DNA of 64,000 nt from Molanna angustata (taxonomy: Eukaryota > Arthropoda > Insecta > Trichoptera > Molannidae): the NCBI GenBank assembly GCA_963576475.1, contig OY754978.1:13743718-13807717 (forward strand). Reading direction: 5' to 3'. The stretch's first letter is position 1, and the number at the start of each line of letters is the position of its first letter. The position numbers and the translations under genes are program-made. The notes below the pieces were generated by a model, which worked only from the letters and a program-made list of their open reading frames with translations, was not told the origin of the DNA and searched no databases. Shown in pieces: positions 33,119 through 46,299 of this stretch.

Positions 33119-35849
33119 ATGTTTTCAATATAAAAACAGTTTAAATCACAGTAATGTACATTTCTAAACATGATTCAATTGTGAACTAAATTAAAATTAA
33201 CGAAAATTTATTGATTGAGCAATATTTTTTTCTTTTATTATATTCGGAGAAGCCAACAGTTCGTTTCCACTTTGTTTTAACAACTACATAGATATGATAT
33301 AATTACAGAACCAAAAAAAAGGATGCCAACAATAAGTACAAATAATAACAATAGTCTACAACACACACATACACAATAAGAAATGGAATCGATAGGAGAT
33401 TAAATATTAAAAATTGTGTGTATGTGAGTAATAAGGTCTAGAATGTAATTCAAATGACTTTATTCACAAACCAAAATATATAATTAATATTCAAAATATA
33501 TATAAAATATCATACTCGAAATAATGCACGCAAATATACAATTAATAATAATGTACACGGTGTTTACGGCATCGGCTTGGGCAGCGGAATCACAGATAAT
33601 ATGGAAGTAAACTTTCAGTATACTTCAGATGTGTCACTCAGTACATAGAAGCTGTAACCGGATAATCATAAGGTTTCTTACATCTCCGCTATAGGGGCAA
33701 TGAATACGCGACCGGTCCACGGCAAATTTAAATTTCCATTTTAAAATGTTTCCAACTTTGAGGAACGGATTCAAGGATAACTTAAATAAAAAATAACCAT
33801 TTTTCAATCATTATTTATTAAAAAAAAACACATGATGGATTTTATTTGCAATATTTCAAAAATCATGCCAAATAATTCATAAAATACATTGTTCTAAATA
33901 AAATGTGCATTGTAGATTATTAGGTTTTTTAATTTATTTTCCACAAAGAAAGATTTAATACTGATTTTCGGAAAACTATATAACTTCACTTCGCCGTATT
34001 TCACTTGACAATTTATTCAAAACACAACAAAACTTGTCAGCCATCTTGCGAAGATAATCGAAAAACACAAAAGGCTGGCAATAGATTAACACCATCACCA
34101 TCACATGGCGTGATAGTGTGTATGTAGATGAACTGGATGAACACCGAAAATAACAAGAATTTTACAAAATCACACGTGTTATATTTATTATTTGGTTTAC
34201 TTCAAGATTTTAAAGGATCAAAATGTTTCGCGTCACAACAAACAACAAAACACAACTGAAGTATGCTGAAGGTCTGAAAATTTTACATTGCATTTTCAAA
34301 AATACCAACATAAAAAAAAAAATAGCGCCACCTTTGGAGATGTAAGCGTAAAGTAAAACCAGAGCTACCAATAGAGTGCCACCGGCGTGAGCGGAATGAC
34401 GCGCTCTTCATTCAATATATCGAATGCATCTAATTAATGCATTCGGGAATCTCCGTCGACACGAAGATATCACAGTATGCTAGTAGGAAAATCGAATAAA
34501 AAATTGATATTGTGAAGCAAACTTTGAAATGTTCATATTTTTTTTGTTTATTTATATTTGACACATTACTGTTAGTTGCTCGAGAAGCATTACAAATTGA
34601 AATACGATACACACAAGGTGAGGTAAGGAACCTAAAAAATATCTATTTGGTTATTGTATGAATCAATAGTTTATAGTATTTCTAGTTGGCAGCAAGCTGT
34701 GATCAATAAAATTGTCAAACGTATTTTTACCGTCAACTGTTCGTTATGAGAAAAACGTGGAAGTTATTGAACAAAATATAACTTAATTTGGCGGGTCTTC
34801 ATAAAGAAAATCTATATCTCTTTCTCTCTCAAGGAAGGTATACGACGGATTTTTTTTTCGACAAATTTTTGCCGTCTTTTGTGAAAAAAATATGTGGTTC
34901 GCTCGCAGACACATTCATTTTTTAGTCTATCGCAGTATGTACATAGTATGGCGAATGGAAAATTATTGCGAAAAAAAAATGAAATTCTTCACATGTGAAA
35001 TATGATACTGGCTAAAAAAATATATGAAAAGTCGCTGAATGTGTTTCCTTTTAGTAAGAGATTTTTCTTCGTTCACATTTTTTTCCTTATGCCCTGTTAT
35101 TACTGATTTCGTTTTATGTTATTATAAAATTTTGTTGAAGTCGTTTTTTTCTTCTTTTTTGACTGTCTAAGTAAAAGGTTGGAGGCATGTCGAAGAGAAG
35201 TGCTTTTCCATCACATTATAAGTGTAAATTTAATTAAAATCATACAAAATATTCACAAGGCACGAAAATAAGAAGCTGAAAATGTTCCCTTAGCAAAGAT
35301 TACTTTAGCCAAAGTGAAGCATAGAATGTTTAAGAGCTGTTTTTTAATTACTTTTTGGAGTATTTTTTATTTTATCTTACATATCAAATTTTTAACGTGA
35401 CGATTGATGCAAGGCATATATTAATAAAAAAACTTAATCCATAGCTTAGCGAGAAATTTGCTATAAATATTTCAATACACAAAAAATAAGAATTTAATAT
35501 TTATTACAATAAAGAATTCAATTCAGTTTCAGTTACAGCACTGCAGCCCGGTTTTAATTATTCAAAGAAATATAATTACATCAATTTTTTTGTACCCCAT
35601 CTCTCTAGGAAAACCTGTTTTGAGACGGGTCACTTACAAAATTCGTGCTCAAATATTTTAAAAATTATCCAGTGCCAGCTATAAAATAGCTATGGTTTTG
35701 GGAACCATTTAAAAGAAAAAAAGTCTTGATGAGAAAAAAAATCATAAATATTAACAGTGATATCAAAAGAAAACAATGATTTTTTTTTTATTTTAGGTTT
35801 GTTCGTTTCCGTGTCCGACAACCCAATAATTATTTTTACTGTAGGTACA
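33119..35849. other. Unassigned AT-rich DNA, about 2.7 kb
   Basis: CATGGCGTGATAGTGTGTATG at 34104 resembles a family A tail but stands alone. No coding family is recognised, and no inverted or direct repeat above about 25 bp was noticed. Confidence 0.45.
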
Positions 35850-35935
35850 CAGGTAAGGGCGGTGGCAGATCGGTTAGAGTTAATAATCCAGTGGTCGTGT
35901 GTTCCAAGCCTTCCACGACCGATAGCACAACCATT
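35850..35935 (+). mobile_element. tRNA-derived SINE head, family 2, decayed
   Basis: GGTGGCAGATCGGTTAGAG, then AATCCAGTGGTCGTGTGTTC and CACGACCGATAG follow the order of the minus-strand family 2 head at 15875-15970. The B box is degraded (GTGTTCCAAGCC). Confidence 0.5.
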
Positions 35936-36039
35936 CACTAGATACAAGGACAAATCCAGTATTTTTTACTACACGTAAAATTAACAACACGTAGGTACAT
36001 ACATCATCATCATCATAAGCTCAACTCAATACCAATAGC

Positions 36040-36595
36040 TGGTGTGTTGTCAATGGGTACCAGTACTGGCCTACATAACTCCTCCCAACATCCGAAGGGA
36101 AGCATCAACATTCAGAGAATGGACAGGGACAAAGAACAAAATCTCCCCTCTGAACTTGACCCTCAGGGATACTACAGCTACCAGACTTAAATCTAGAAAG
36201 CTCTTTCGGACCAGAGCTCAAGCTCTGGAGAACAGTGGTTATACAGTCGAACAAGCCTGTGCCGAGGTATAGAGAAGTGGGCAAATCAAAAACAATAACC
36301 TCGTCGTCGACCCATCAAAAAGGGTTGCCGATTTTGACTTCGAGCTTGAGGAGTGGGCAAGACTGAACCGAATCAGGACTAGTTGCAGCAGAAGTGCAGC
36401 TGAGCCCCACAAATAAGGCTACATCAGTGACCCTAGTTGTGAGAATGGCGATCTGGTCAATCCATAGACCACATTGTAACTACATATCTGCCCATCCCAC
36501 AGATTTGACAGACAGATGGAGGATATAAATAACCTGACGACCGAAGCCAGAAAACGGCTTAGGAAACTTCTTGCAATCTTATGAACGCCTGACTC
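36040..36595 (+). mobile_element. Degenerate non-LTR C-terminal region
   Basis: Reads IRREASTFREWTGTKNKISP, then SRKLFRTRAQALENSGYTVE, FELEEWARLNRIRTSCSRSA, and in another frame CECGDLVQSIDHI-type codons (36430-36475). This is the conserved W-x-LNRIRT plus Cys-rich block of a non-LTR polyprotein C-terminus. Several stops and shifts. The same general region, better preserved, is at 18500-18896. Confidence 0.6.
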
Positions 36596-36599
36596 ACCA

Positions 36600-36700
36600 T
36601 ACGAATCTTCTACTTCTTCTTCAGCCTGTTCTTTTCCATTCTTGGACATAGGCCTCCCCCTTGATCCTCCACAACTCCCTGTCTTGGATATATATCAAAA
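36600..36700 (-). mobile_element. RTE-clade 3' end fragment
   Basis: CCATTCTTGGACATAGGCCT, then TTGATCCTCCACAACTCCCT and GTCTTGG are almost identical to 21708-21757, the 3' end of the RTE element at 21671-22610. About 90 bp, adjoining the unrelated 36700-36890 stretch. Confidence 0.75.
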
Positions 36701-37925
36701 GCTCGACAGCCCTGGCTGGGTGGATTGAAACCAACAGTTTCTTCCTTTCTCTCCTTCGTTTTCTAGTTTCTGATTTGCAGAATGGATACGTCAGCGCTGT
36801 AATTCCTTGTGTGGAGAGTGTGAGACGTTTTACTTGGTTGGCGTCGTCCATTCTGATGATAATGTGCTGAGCCCATCTCAGTCACGTGTATCCATACATA
36901 TTTTCAAATATTATTTTTACGTACCTACTCGTCAATTTATGAAATATAAAATAATAGCTATTAAATCATACAATGACTTATTTTTTGAGAACGATTATGA
37001 TTATTTTGGGCAAAATATGAAAAGGATAAATATATCGACCATTCAAGAAAAGTAGCAAAAGGTTTCATCTTGCCACTTCTTATCAATAGACATATTGTAA
37101 TCTGGAGTGTGTGCCGTTTTTTCCAGATCTGCTCTCATATTATAGATACTAAATATATCAAATTCTCTTTCGGTAATATTGAGTTGCCTAATAGATAATA
37201 TAGTCCTAAGGTCGCGCGTAATGAGATTTCAGAGTGGCAAATAAGTCAATCCATCATCGTCTAAAGACAATTTATGTCGACATATTGGAGACGAAAGGAA
37301 GGATTCGGAGGGTAAGGACACGACTGGAACGGAGAAAGGTCATGAATCATTGAAAATAAATGACATTGTATCGTCTCTCGGTTATTGAATATCGAAAATA
37401 TCTCACGAGAGAATTGGAAATGAGAACATTTGTGAAAAAAAAAATGTTTCAACGTATGTAGGTACCTATTTCTTTTTTTTTATAATTTTGCAAATCCTTT
37501 TTTTTATTTACATATGTCCTCTCTGACTGGAGTTTTTAATTATTACTTATTATTATATTAAGACAGAGGAGGAATATATTGTTGCTGTTATTTACTCTTC
37601 TTTCTGGCACTGTCCCAGCGTACTGCCTATATGTATTTTATTTTTTTTAATTTATACCATCTCGATATTTATTACATTATCTTATAAATACAATCCCAAT
37701 GCCTACATTGGCCATTTGTTTCAGTTCTTCTCGTTCTCAGGCTGTATACAGTGTATACACTTCGGTTTTGTGTTTCACTTTCATGCAAGTCGTTTCTTTG
37801 TACATAGGATTTTGAAGCGATTATTCATCCAGGTGTTCGTTGGTCTTTCTCCGGATGATAAACGAGTAAGAATTTTATTTTGCCTCATTCACGGTATTTA
37901 TTTATTTATTTCTATCCAAAACATC
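36701..37925. other. Unassigned DNA
   Basis: The 36700-36890 part is GC-richer and may be retrotransposon-derived, but I could not name it. The rest is AT-rich with no recognisable element. Confidence 0.4.
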
Positions 37926-38815
37926 GAGTAGATATACGATACAAAGTAATTGTAGGTAACATAAGCATATATATGTCGCTGTATAAGCTAAAATTAAACC
38001 CAACGAAAACCGAGTTTATGTGGGTAGTTTCACCGCGACCACAGCATCTCATTGAAAATACTCCGATTAATATCAATGGAGAAGAACTTACACCATCAAA
38101 TACCTTCAAATTTCTAGGCATCCACCTGGACAACAAACTATCGCTGGACTTGCAAATCTTATAAACTGTTAGCTCTTGTTTCTTTCATCTGAGGCAATTG
38201 AAAAGTATCCGCCGGAGCTTACCCAAAAACGAAGCTAAAACGCTTATTAATGCATTTGTGGTGTCACGGCTGGATTACTGTAATGCTATTTATGCGGGTT
38301 TGCCAAAGTATCAGCTTGATAGATTACAAATAGTTTTCAACGCAGCTGCGAGGTTGATATATGGAGCCGACAATACATGTCACATAATACCTCTTCTTAA
38401 CGAACTGCACTGGTTGAGATGTCCAGAACGAGTGGACTATAAGGTATGCCTGATGGTGTTTAAACCTCTGAACGACTTGGCTCCACACTACATTCAGGAA
38501 TTGTGCCAGACGAATGTTCCATCGGGGAGGCAGCTTACGCTGAGATCGTCTGAATCACAGGGTACCAACTCTTTAAAAGAATTGGACAGAGTCAATAAGG
38601 CGGCTTACTATGATCGCGGTTTTAGTGTGAACGGGCCTTTAAAATTGAATAAATTGCCTCTTGACATACGTGGAGCTCAGAGCATTGACACCTTCGGTAA
38701 ACTGACTGTTAAGACTGCCTTGTTTCGTAGAGCCAACAAATAAGCTACAGCGCCCTTGGAGTGATCTTGTATCACTAAACGGCGCTTTATAAATTTTTAT
38801 TATTATTATTATATA
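37926..38815 (+). mobile_element. L2/CR1-like non-LTR 3' end with (TTA)n tail
   Basis: Two open segments. The first reads LKLNPTKTEFMWV and ends FKFLGIHLDNKLSLDL at 38164. The second (38198-38743, 181 residues) reads KSIRRSLPKNEAKTLINAFV, SRLDYCNAIYAGLP, LQIVFNAAARLIYG and LLNELHWL. A frameshift near 38160 separates them (SSCFFHLRQL bridges the gap in a third reading). The SRLDYCN ... LQ...NAAARL pattern belongs to L2/CR1-type elements, distinct from the 5.4 kb clade. It ends TCACTAAACGGCGCTTTATA then (TTA)n. Confidence 0.8.
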
Positions 38816-38889
38816 AATGCATAGTAAATACTATAAAGTATTTAATTTCTAATAAATACCATTTTATTTTTGCACTTGCGCTTACATAG

Positions 38890-39300
38890 TTTAAGCTATC
38901 TCTTTTTGTTTGTATATTTTGTTACTAGCCCCCTCACTAGGCATAGCCTGTGCTAATGTGAGCTTGTTTTATGTTATTGTCTATTATGTTGTTTATTTAT
39001 TAATACATTTACACATTATATAAGTACATGTACAATGTACATACATACGCATTCATACATTTGCGTCTTTTATTCTCTCTTTCTGAACACAATATTTTAT
39101 TACACAGCGAAAACTGTAAAAACAAATTATTTGTTGAAAAAAATTATTTATTTGTTTTTTTACTGTCTATCTATTTTATTTGAATTTTTTCGTTACTAGC
39201 CCCTCACTAGGCACAGCCTGTGCTAAGGTGAGCCAATTTTATTTTATTGTCTATTCTGTTGTATGTATTAGTGCATTTTACATTTTATGTATTTGGTAGA
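38890..39300. repeat. Two direct copies of a 3'-UTR-like segment
   Basis: 38890-39020 and 39155-39295 share TTACTAGCCCCTCACTAGGC, AGCCTGTGCTAA, GTGAGC, then TTATTGTCTATT and TGTTGT with about 80% similarity. They are probably two 3' UTR relics of one retroelement family. Confidence 0.6.
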
Positions 39301-39492
39301 ATTATTTCCTTCAGGATATTTTCATCATTTCATAAATCCATCTTATCGATAGTTTTTTTTTAAATCTTTTGCATTTCTGATGTTTTTAATATTTGTTGGT
39401 ATGGTATGGTGGTCTCTATTTTTGATAGTCATTATCACAAAACGATGTTTGATTTTTTACGAAGTTACATTACATCCATAATTGTGTCTCCG

Positions 39493-39684
39493 ACCAGGGG
39501 GGCAAGTCTGGTTCGACCGGCGAAATCAAAACCCCAGTGATTACCCATATCATGGATATAATTATCGTATGGAGTTCTATGACATCTAAAGATATTGTAG
39601 AACTCCATATGATAATTATATCCATGATATGGGTAATCACGGTGGTTTTGATTTCGCCGATTGAACCAGACTTGCCCCCCTGGT
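39493..39684. mobile_element. Small MITE, copy 2 of the GGGGGCAAGTC family
   Basis: About 190 bp, almost perfectly palindromic: CCAGGGGGGCAAGTCTGGTT at the left faces its complement at 39663-39683. Inner arms carry GATTACCCATATCATGGATA and CGTATGGAGTTCTA on both sides of a short centre (about 39580-39596). It matches the ends and core of 14618-14763. The frames open on both strands are shadows of the symmetry. Confidence 0.8.
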
Positions 39685-42600
39685 GAGAAATATCTTCCAA
39701 ACATCCCGACTCATAAAAAAGCCTATATTTTACAATAGATACAGAATTAATTTTAGGCTTTATAGATTGGTTGGGTTGACTGGAAAAGTTTTCCCATTTT
39801 AAACATTTATTTTTAAGTACATCAACTTAGTAAATTAATGTTTTTGATATAAACGGGCGTTTTGTTTGAAACATTTTATGTATTTCTTCTTTCTTAATTG
39901 AATCAAATGCTTTTCATTAATTTCATTTTCACATTGTATTTCGTATTAAGTACTTCGTGGTAGAGAATAAAAAACGTATACTTAGCATTTATTTTTCGTA
40001 TTGACGTCCATACTTTTCCCTTGAACCAAGAGGAAGGATCATAATAATAAATATATCGTGTATGTCATGGCCGTAGTAAACATTGTGATATTAAGATATC
40101 TCAGCAGGCCAGTAAATAGGTTGTAAAAGTGACAAGTGTGATTTATAGAATGGAGAGAGGAGAAAAGATTAGGGATAACGAGTTGTCCGGATAATGGTAG
40201 GTATATCAAATGCTAGGAAAGATGCCGTCCTTTTTAATAGCCACCAATCTAGAGACCGATTCCATTGAATAATGGAGCTACAAATTGAAAATGAGACTGG
40301 ATCTCAGTAACACAATAAATTAACCTCTTCGATAATTTATCGACTATTATTTGGTGAAAAACCGATAAAATGGAACGGAAAAATGCCTCAGCCTCTAATT
40401 GAAATACACCTACCTACACTGTAAAATAATCTTACATAATCCTAGATTTGTTCTCAACTCAATACTTTGTTCAGATAAAGGCCTTGTCTGAACAATAATA
40501 ATAATAATAATAAAGTATTGAGCTGGTACCTCCATATCACAAAAAGCTCTCAATCCTTTTTAAATAATAACAATACATTTTTATATAGCACCGTTTTGTG
40601 TTATGCGGGTCATCTCATGTGAGCTTTTGATTGTATATTGCTTCTGCGTTTTGATCTGTAAAACAATCTATTAGTTTTTGAAAATGTTTATAGGATTTGT
40701 TTTCACCCAAATACATTATGTTCCATAATATTGTTGCAATTTAACGTAAGTCGACTAAGTTCCCACTTAACTTTTTAGCGAACTTAAATTGCAATTAATT
40801 ACAATCAAATAAAGTCTGGAATCATTTTCTCCTGCTCTCTAACTTCTTCGCAATCTTAAATTGCAATTTATTGCAATTCAAAGAAAGTCTCGACTCATTT
40901 TTCACTTCATTCTAATTTTTTTAACAATATTTTGACTGACTAAATTTGTATTATGCAACATTTTACTATTTTTAACCGTTGTTTTCTAAAAAAAAAAGCT
41001 AAAGCCCCAGTACTCAATTTTAATGATATTACCATTGCACTATAGTGTTTGACAATACATATAAATGTTTGGTATTTATATTATGATATAAGTTCATTAT
41101 AGATATAAACGCTTTCTTTAGCAAAGTGTATAGATGTTTTTAACCATAAATTTAAGTTATTTGACTTATAAAAACTGCAAAGATGTCACTGATAAAGTAT
41201 TTCTAGGTGGTAAAGTATGTACATATATATGCTTCCTTTATATTGAAATCAAGAAATATTTTTGGTGTGATAAATTGAGCTAAAAATAAATACGTTTCGG
41301 GCGAAACCAAATAATCTTTTTCATAATCTTTTGTTTCAAATTAAATCTTGTTTTCATCATGTTATAATGATGAACGTTTCTTTTAATTAAAATTTTCCAA
41401 AATTTCTCTACTTACTTATCTGTTATTTCTCTCTTTCTCTGATTCAATGGTCGGAGGAGAAAAAAAATCTTTTTCTAATCAACTCTCTCTGTACTTTGTA
41501 AATAATATCGATTTAAAAAAAAAAAAAAAAAAAAAAGAAACTCTCACAATAGAAAATCGCACGGATATCTGGACCAAGCGTTTTTCATCTCGGATATAAT
41601 TCAACAATTTGGATAAAAGACAGATAACGAAGGTCTTATATTTTTGGCAACTGACGCCATCGAGAAAGCTTCCCGTAAAGGAAAATATGAAAACCCTTTC
41701 GAATAAAGTATTCTCGGCACATCTCCTTAGATATTTATTGGATTATGGGTACAAAAGCCTACATATACTTGTATGTTCCACACCTTTGGCATGTATTATT
41801 ATGCAAGGATTCGCTAAGATAAAAACAAGGATAAGTACGCTAAGAAAACTACCATGTCTTAGAGAGACGCCGTTGTATGTATAAAATAAAAACAAAGGAG
41901 AGTTGTATCCAAAAATTTAATTTCTTTGTCCTTTCTATTTATTTTACTACTGTCCATCTTATAACAGAAAATAAATTCTGGATCAGTAATAGAAATAAGT
42001 TTATTCTAGTTTGTTCCCTTTATTAAGTTAATCAGTTTTCAAGCGTCAAATAATATGGTTGAGTTATTGATACACATCGGACGCCCTAAAACAGGTTCAC
42101 CTTGTTGGACGTCCAATCAGACAATATAAAAATAAAACAGAATTTTACAATAGATTAAATAATAAAAAAACTTTTAATAGTCACCTGGCATTAAATTTAG
42201 GACATACATATTGTCACTATAATATTGAAATTATTTTGTTGTTATTGTACTTAACGCTGTATTATGTATATGTAAGGTATCGTTGCCAAATAAATAAATA
42301 AATCTCACATGGGACGATGATCATTTTTATATATATCTTTTTTTATAATAATATGTACTATTATACATAACAATACTTTAAATGTATGTACATTGTTTTT
42401 ATATCTCTTGCAAAATGCATAAATTCCTCGTGCTGAAAAAGGGAGTAAGTATATATAGTTACGATTCAATTACCTAAACAAAATACATAATCAAACAATT
42501 TTATAATATTCATAAAAATGGATCAATATAACAAAATTAAAGTTTACCCCATTAATATAGTAACTCTTTCTATTGTTTAACTTTATAAAGTATTTTTTTT

Positions 42601-43573
42601 TGATACTAAGCTGTTCATGACTTGACTCTCTTACATACATCCTTTGGAAGTATTTGGCATGTACATATATTGTATAATGTATATGTAATGAAATTTGTAT
42701 ACGCCGTTTTTGTGAATTTATCACCTCAAGGCCGCTTTTTTTACTTTTTTATGTGATCTTTGTCTTATGTTGGTATTGTCATATAATTTTTTTTACGAAA
42801 CAAATGTGTTATTTTTACTCACCTATTTATTTCTCTGAAAATAAATAGTTTTTAGCATTAAAATAACTATTAACATATTATTAGTACATAGGTCTTACGA
42901 TATTGAGTAGAATTATTAATAAAGTGACCACAATTTTCAATCTAGTCATTTCATATAGTATTTAAAAAATCTGTTATTTTCGTTTCAACACATGACGCAA
43001 CAGTACTTTATATGTAAAAAAAATAGTAAGTAACTAGTAATAAAATCAAATAAAGATTAATTATAAAATAACATTAAACTTAAAGGAATGATATGGTAAG
43101 TATTTCTTGCCAGAATATGAAGGTTTGGAATTCGTTTATCTCTGCTAACCTTTTTAGTATTACCGGGTGATGGTATTATGAATGAACCTTAAAACCTTTT
43201 AAGTGTAGTTAGTTTTAGATAAATATGTGTTTTTGTAAAAATAATTTGAAAAACTCTGGAACAGGGTGACAAAAAAGTATATCATAAAAAGGACATTAGT
43301 AATCACCCGTCGTGCTGAAAAAATCACCTTGCAAAATGGTCAGACGTGAGCCATATTAATATCATACACCCTGTGACTTTTCACCAAATATCAAAATATA
43401 ATTTTCAGATACATATGTATTGTGTAAGTAGGTACCACCTCATTATATATTTTGAATATTCTAAAAATAAATTTCTTCTTCTTCCTCTTTTGTAAGATCC
43501 AGAGATCCGTTTGTGGCATAGAGGTCTCGTGGGATATGTAGCTGGCTACAATATTTTGCCACTTCTTTGCTGG
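39685..43573. other. Unassigned AT-rich DNA, about 3.9 kb
   Basis: Contains an (ATA)n tract (about 40493-40513), a pure A run (41515-41536) and an AAAT tail-like run (42287-42303) that may end a lost retroelement. The 91-residue open frame at 41609-41884 and others lack any family signature. Confidence 0.5.
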
Positions 43574-43795
43574 TCTTCCGAGCTCATAGCACATAGCACA
43601 AGGCTCATATCACATAGCACATAGCACAAGACACATAGCACATAGCACATAGCACATGGCACATAGCACATAGCACATAGCACATAGCACATAGCACATA
43701 GCACATAGCACATATCACATAGCACAAAGCACAAAATTACGAGTTCATAACTCCAAGCTATATCCCCATGGGTTAGTGAGGAGTAATAAAAATAA
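43574..43795 (+). mobile_element. ACGAGTGGG family 3' end with a 7-bp repeat array
   Basis: About 43585-43735 is an array of the heptamer AGCACAT with variants, directly followed by CGAGTTCATAACTCC and GGGTTAGTGAGGAGTAA, the 3' end of the family seen complete at 49500-49552. In the other copies this position holds short CACATAG/CACACA tracts, so the array looks like an expansion of an internal simple repeat. The heptamer makes a Cys-rich 7-residue frame on the minus strand, an artefact. Confidence 0.7.
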
Positions 43796-45983
43796 AATAA
43801 TATGACAATTGTTAAAATAATATGATTTTCATTTTCTTTATAAGGGTGCTTCGACAGACATCCAATTTACATTTCATAAAAAAGATGGATGTCTTATTAT
43901 GGATGATATCGTTACGTATGTAAGTTAGAACTATGTAAAATGTATCTATATGCGCAGATATACCTACACTAAATAACTAGGAAATACTGTAATTGGCGAT
44001 ACTCGTATAATACATATAAGAAAATTATTTACTGTATATTATGTAATTATTGTATAGGTACAGTTGTTGTTTTCTAAATAAAAAAAATGTAAAATAAACC
44101 AGTAGGCGCGACTTCATTTTTTTCTTTAAAGAAGAGAGAGCGAATCAGCAGTCATCTCGTTATACTGTCTACACATTTTAAAATTGAAGAACAATCAATC
44201 TTTTTCATTTTTTTTTATTTACCTACATCCTACATATATCATTATAGAGTTCTACAGTATCACTGTCTCAGTTGTTAAATCAAAAGATTTCAATTAATTT
44301 TTCGTTTAGTCGCTAACAATGAAATTTACATTATATTATTATCATCAGTTCGTTCTGCTTACCCAAAAGTGCCACCATAATATGATAGTGTGTACTGTGT
44401 ACTTATTCTATTTGTTCAACGTATGAAGTAATTTATTTGATATCCGAGTAAAACTCAATGTTTGATTTTGTTATTGAAGTTCATTAAATAACTTATTTTA
44501 ATATTGAACCTATTGATATTATAATTCTAAGAGATAGGTACTACCTACAACTTATATATTATAGAAACCACACATTCAATATTAGGGATAATGTTTGTTT
44601 ACTCGAGGATTGATATGGTAAGCTAACTTGAAAATTAATTATATGGTAGCGAAACGATGAGGAAAATTAAATTGAGAACTCTAAAATTCCTAACTTACAT
44701 AATGTAAGAAAATAGAGCTTTTGGTTTATGTATCTAACGAAACATAATATTATATCAACAAAGGTATAGGCATATGCACGAGTATTAAATATGATAAGTT
44801 TCATAACTAAATATTGAATTAAAAATAGGAAAATACTTTGATTGAGATATTAATTAAGAGCGTCAAAGCTTATTGAATTATTGTTACATTTTCGTTCAAA
44901 CAAAAAATATAATACACAATGATAGAAAAAATAACAATAATAAACGAAATTAATGAAAATAACAGTAAAATCTTAATTAAAAAATATGTATAATGTAGGA
45001 ATAACAAAATATAATGCACACTGGCGGGCTTTTTAAAATTATCGAAACCATTTTTAAATGCACTAGTAATGTTCTTTTATTTGAATCGTAATAAATTTTC
45101 TTTATTTTATTCAATCTTCAGAATAGCAAAAATTACATGAAATTAATCAATTTTATTTTTCATCAAAACCTTAGTGCGTTTTCAGAATTGAACCCAATTA
45201 TTTTTTAAAATATTTACAAACGGTATTTAGATTTCATTGTGCCATTTAGAATATAACAAGTAAATAGGGAACTATACAAAAATAAATATTCAATTGATCT
45301 TTAAAATTATTATGACAGTTAAATTTGATTCATTTTCCTTTCATATGGACATGCACATCCGCACACTCGTCGCTGGTTACCCCGCACTGTGGGATATTAT
45401 GCCATGATGTTATGATAAATAATATACACACAACATAACCGTGTTATATCTACTTATTTGATTAAGAATATATTTTGACTGAGAAGAAAATTAATTTCGT
45501 CAAAAAATAAGCAAATTTAGTAAAGTTTCAGATTTGTTTTCTGTCTAAAAAAATACTGAGCATACCTATATTTTTTTTATTTTTGAAAATTAATTCGATT
45601 ATATTTATTAAATTTGAAATAAATACCTATAATCGAATTTATTAAATAAAATAAAAACAAAATAATTGCACAATGCGCAAACAGAAAAATATCAGCATAA
45701 TTCCGAATAAGACCTTTTGTCATAATAATAATGTAACTGGAATAAATTCAATAGCTTGTTAGGGTTCTCTTGTGAGCTTTGTGTAAACGAAGTTGGGAAA
45801 GCGATTCATAGATGGCGACACTGGTTGTGATTGTTACTTTTAAGATTGTTTGAGCGGGAACTATTCATGAATGAAAATTGAACCGGAAATTTATATTGAA
45901 GGAATTTCGACTGCGGATTTCACAAAGGCGTACTTTGTTTTAGAATTGAATCAATATTATAATTTAGTTGACAAACTTTTTTT
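43796..45983. other. Unassigned AT-rich DNA, about 2.2 kb
   Basis: No recognisable coding region, inverted repeat or element end. Confidence 0.5.
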
Positions 45984-46299
45984 AACATCTCAATAGAGAC
46001 GAAGTTGGGATTTTCTAGAAGAACCAGGAACTCGATGCACCTACAGAGCTTACGACCTGTCATCGGCTGGTTTACGTGATTACTTTATGCGCTTGCGCAA
46101 CGTTTACCAATTATGCCTTCTTATTGAGTTCCCTTATCAATGTAATTTTTGAAAGTTCTATATATTTGAATAGTGTGTAACAATTCACCTGAAAATAAGG
46201 AACTATACTATTGCCATCTATGAAGTAACGGAAAAACCTTTTTTGTAATTGCAGTTGTTGAAGGTAGTTGTTCTCTCCGACTCTATTAAGATGTTAAAA
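45984..46299 (+). mobile_element. Single-arm copy of the CTCAATAGAGACGAAG family
   Basis: Starts AACATCTCAATAGAGACGAA and follows the left arm of the 29381 palindrome (TTACGACCTGTCATCGGCTG, TTTATGCGCTTGCGCAACGT), then ends in the imperfect complement CTCTATTAAGATGTT near 46299. It shows the family also exists as a unit with short terminal inverted repeats and not only as a full palindrome. Confidence 0.7.

Noticed and set aside
34100..34130. RTE-like family A tail
   Set aside because: Only CATGGCGTGATAGTGTGTATG matches; upstream sequence does not follow the family.
39465..39704. Two overlapping minus-strand open frames of 76-79 codons
   Set aside because: They span the palindromic MITE; no family match or codon signal.
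41609..41884. Possible host gene of 91 codons
   Set aside because: No homologous motif, start context, splice sites or neighbouring exons to support it.
43546..43734. Cys-rich repeat peptide frame on the minus strand
   Set aside because: Produced entirely by the AGCACAT heptamer array within a repeat element.
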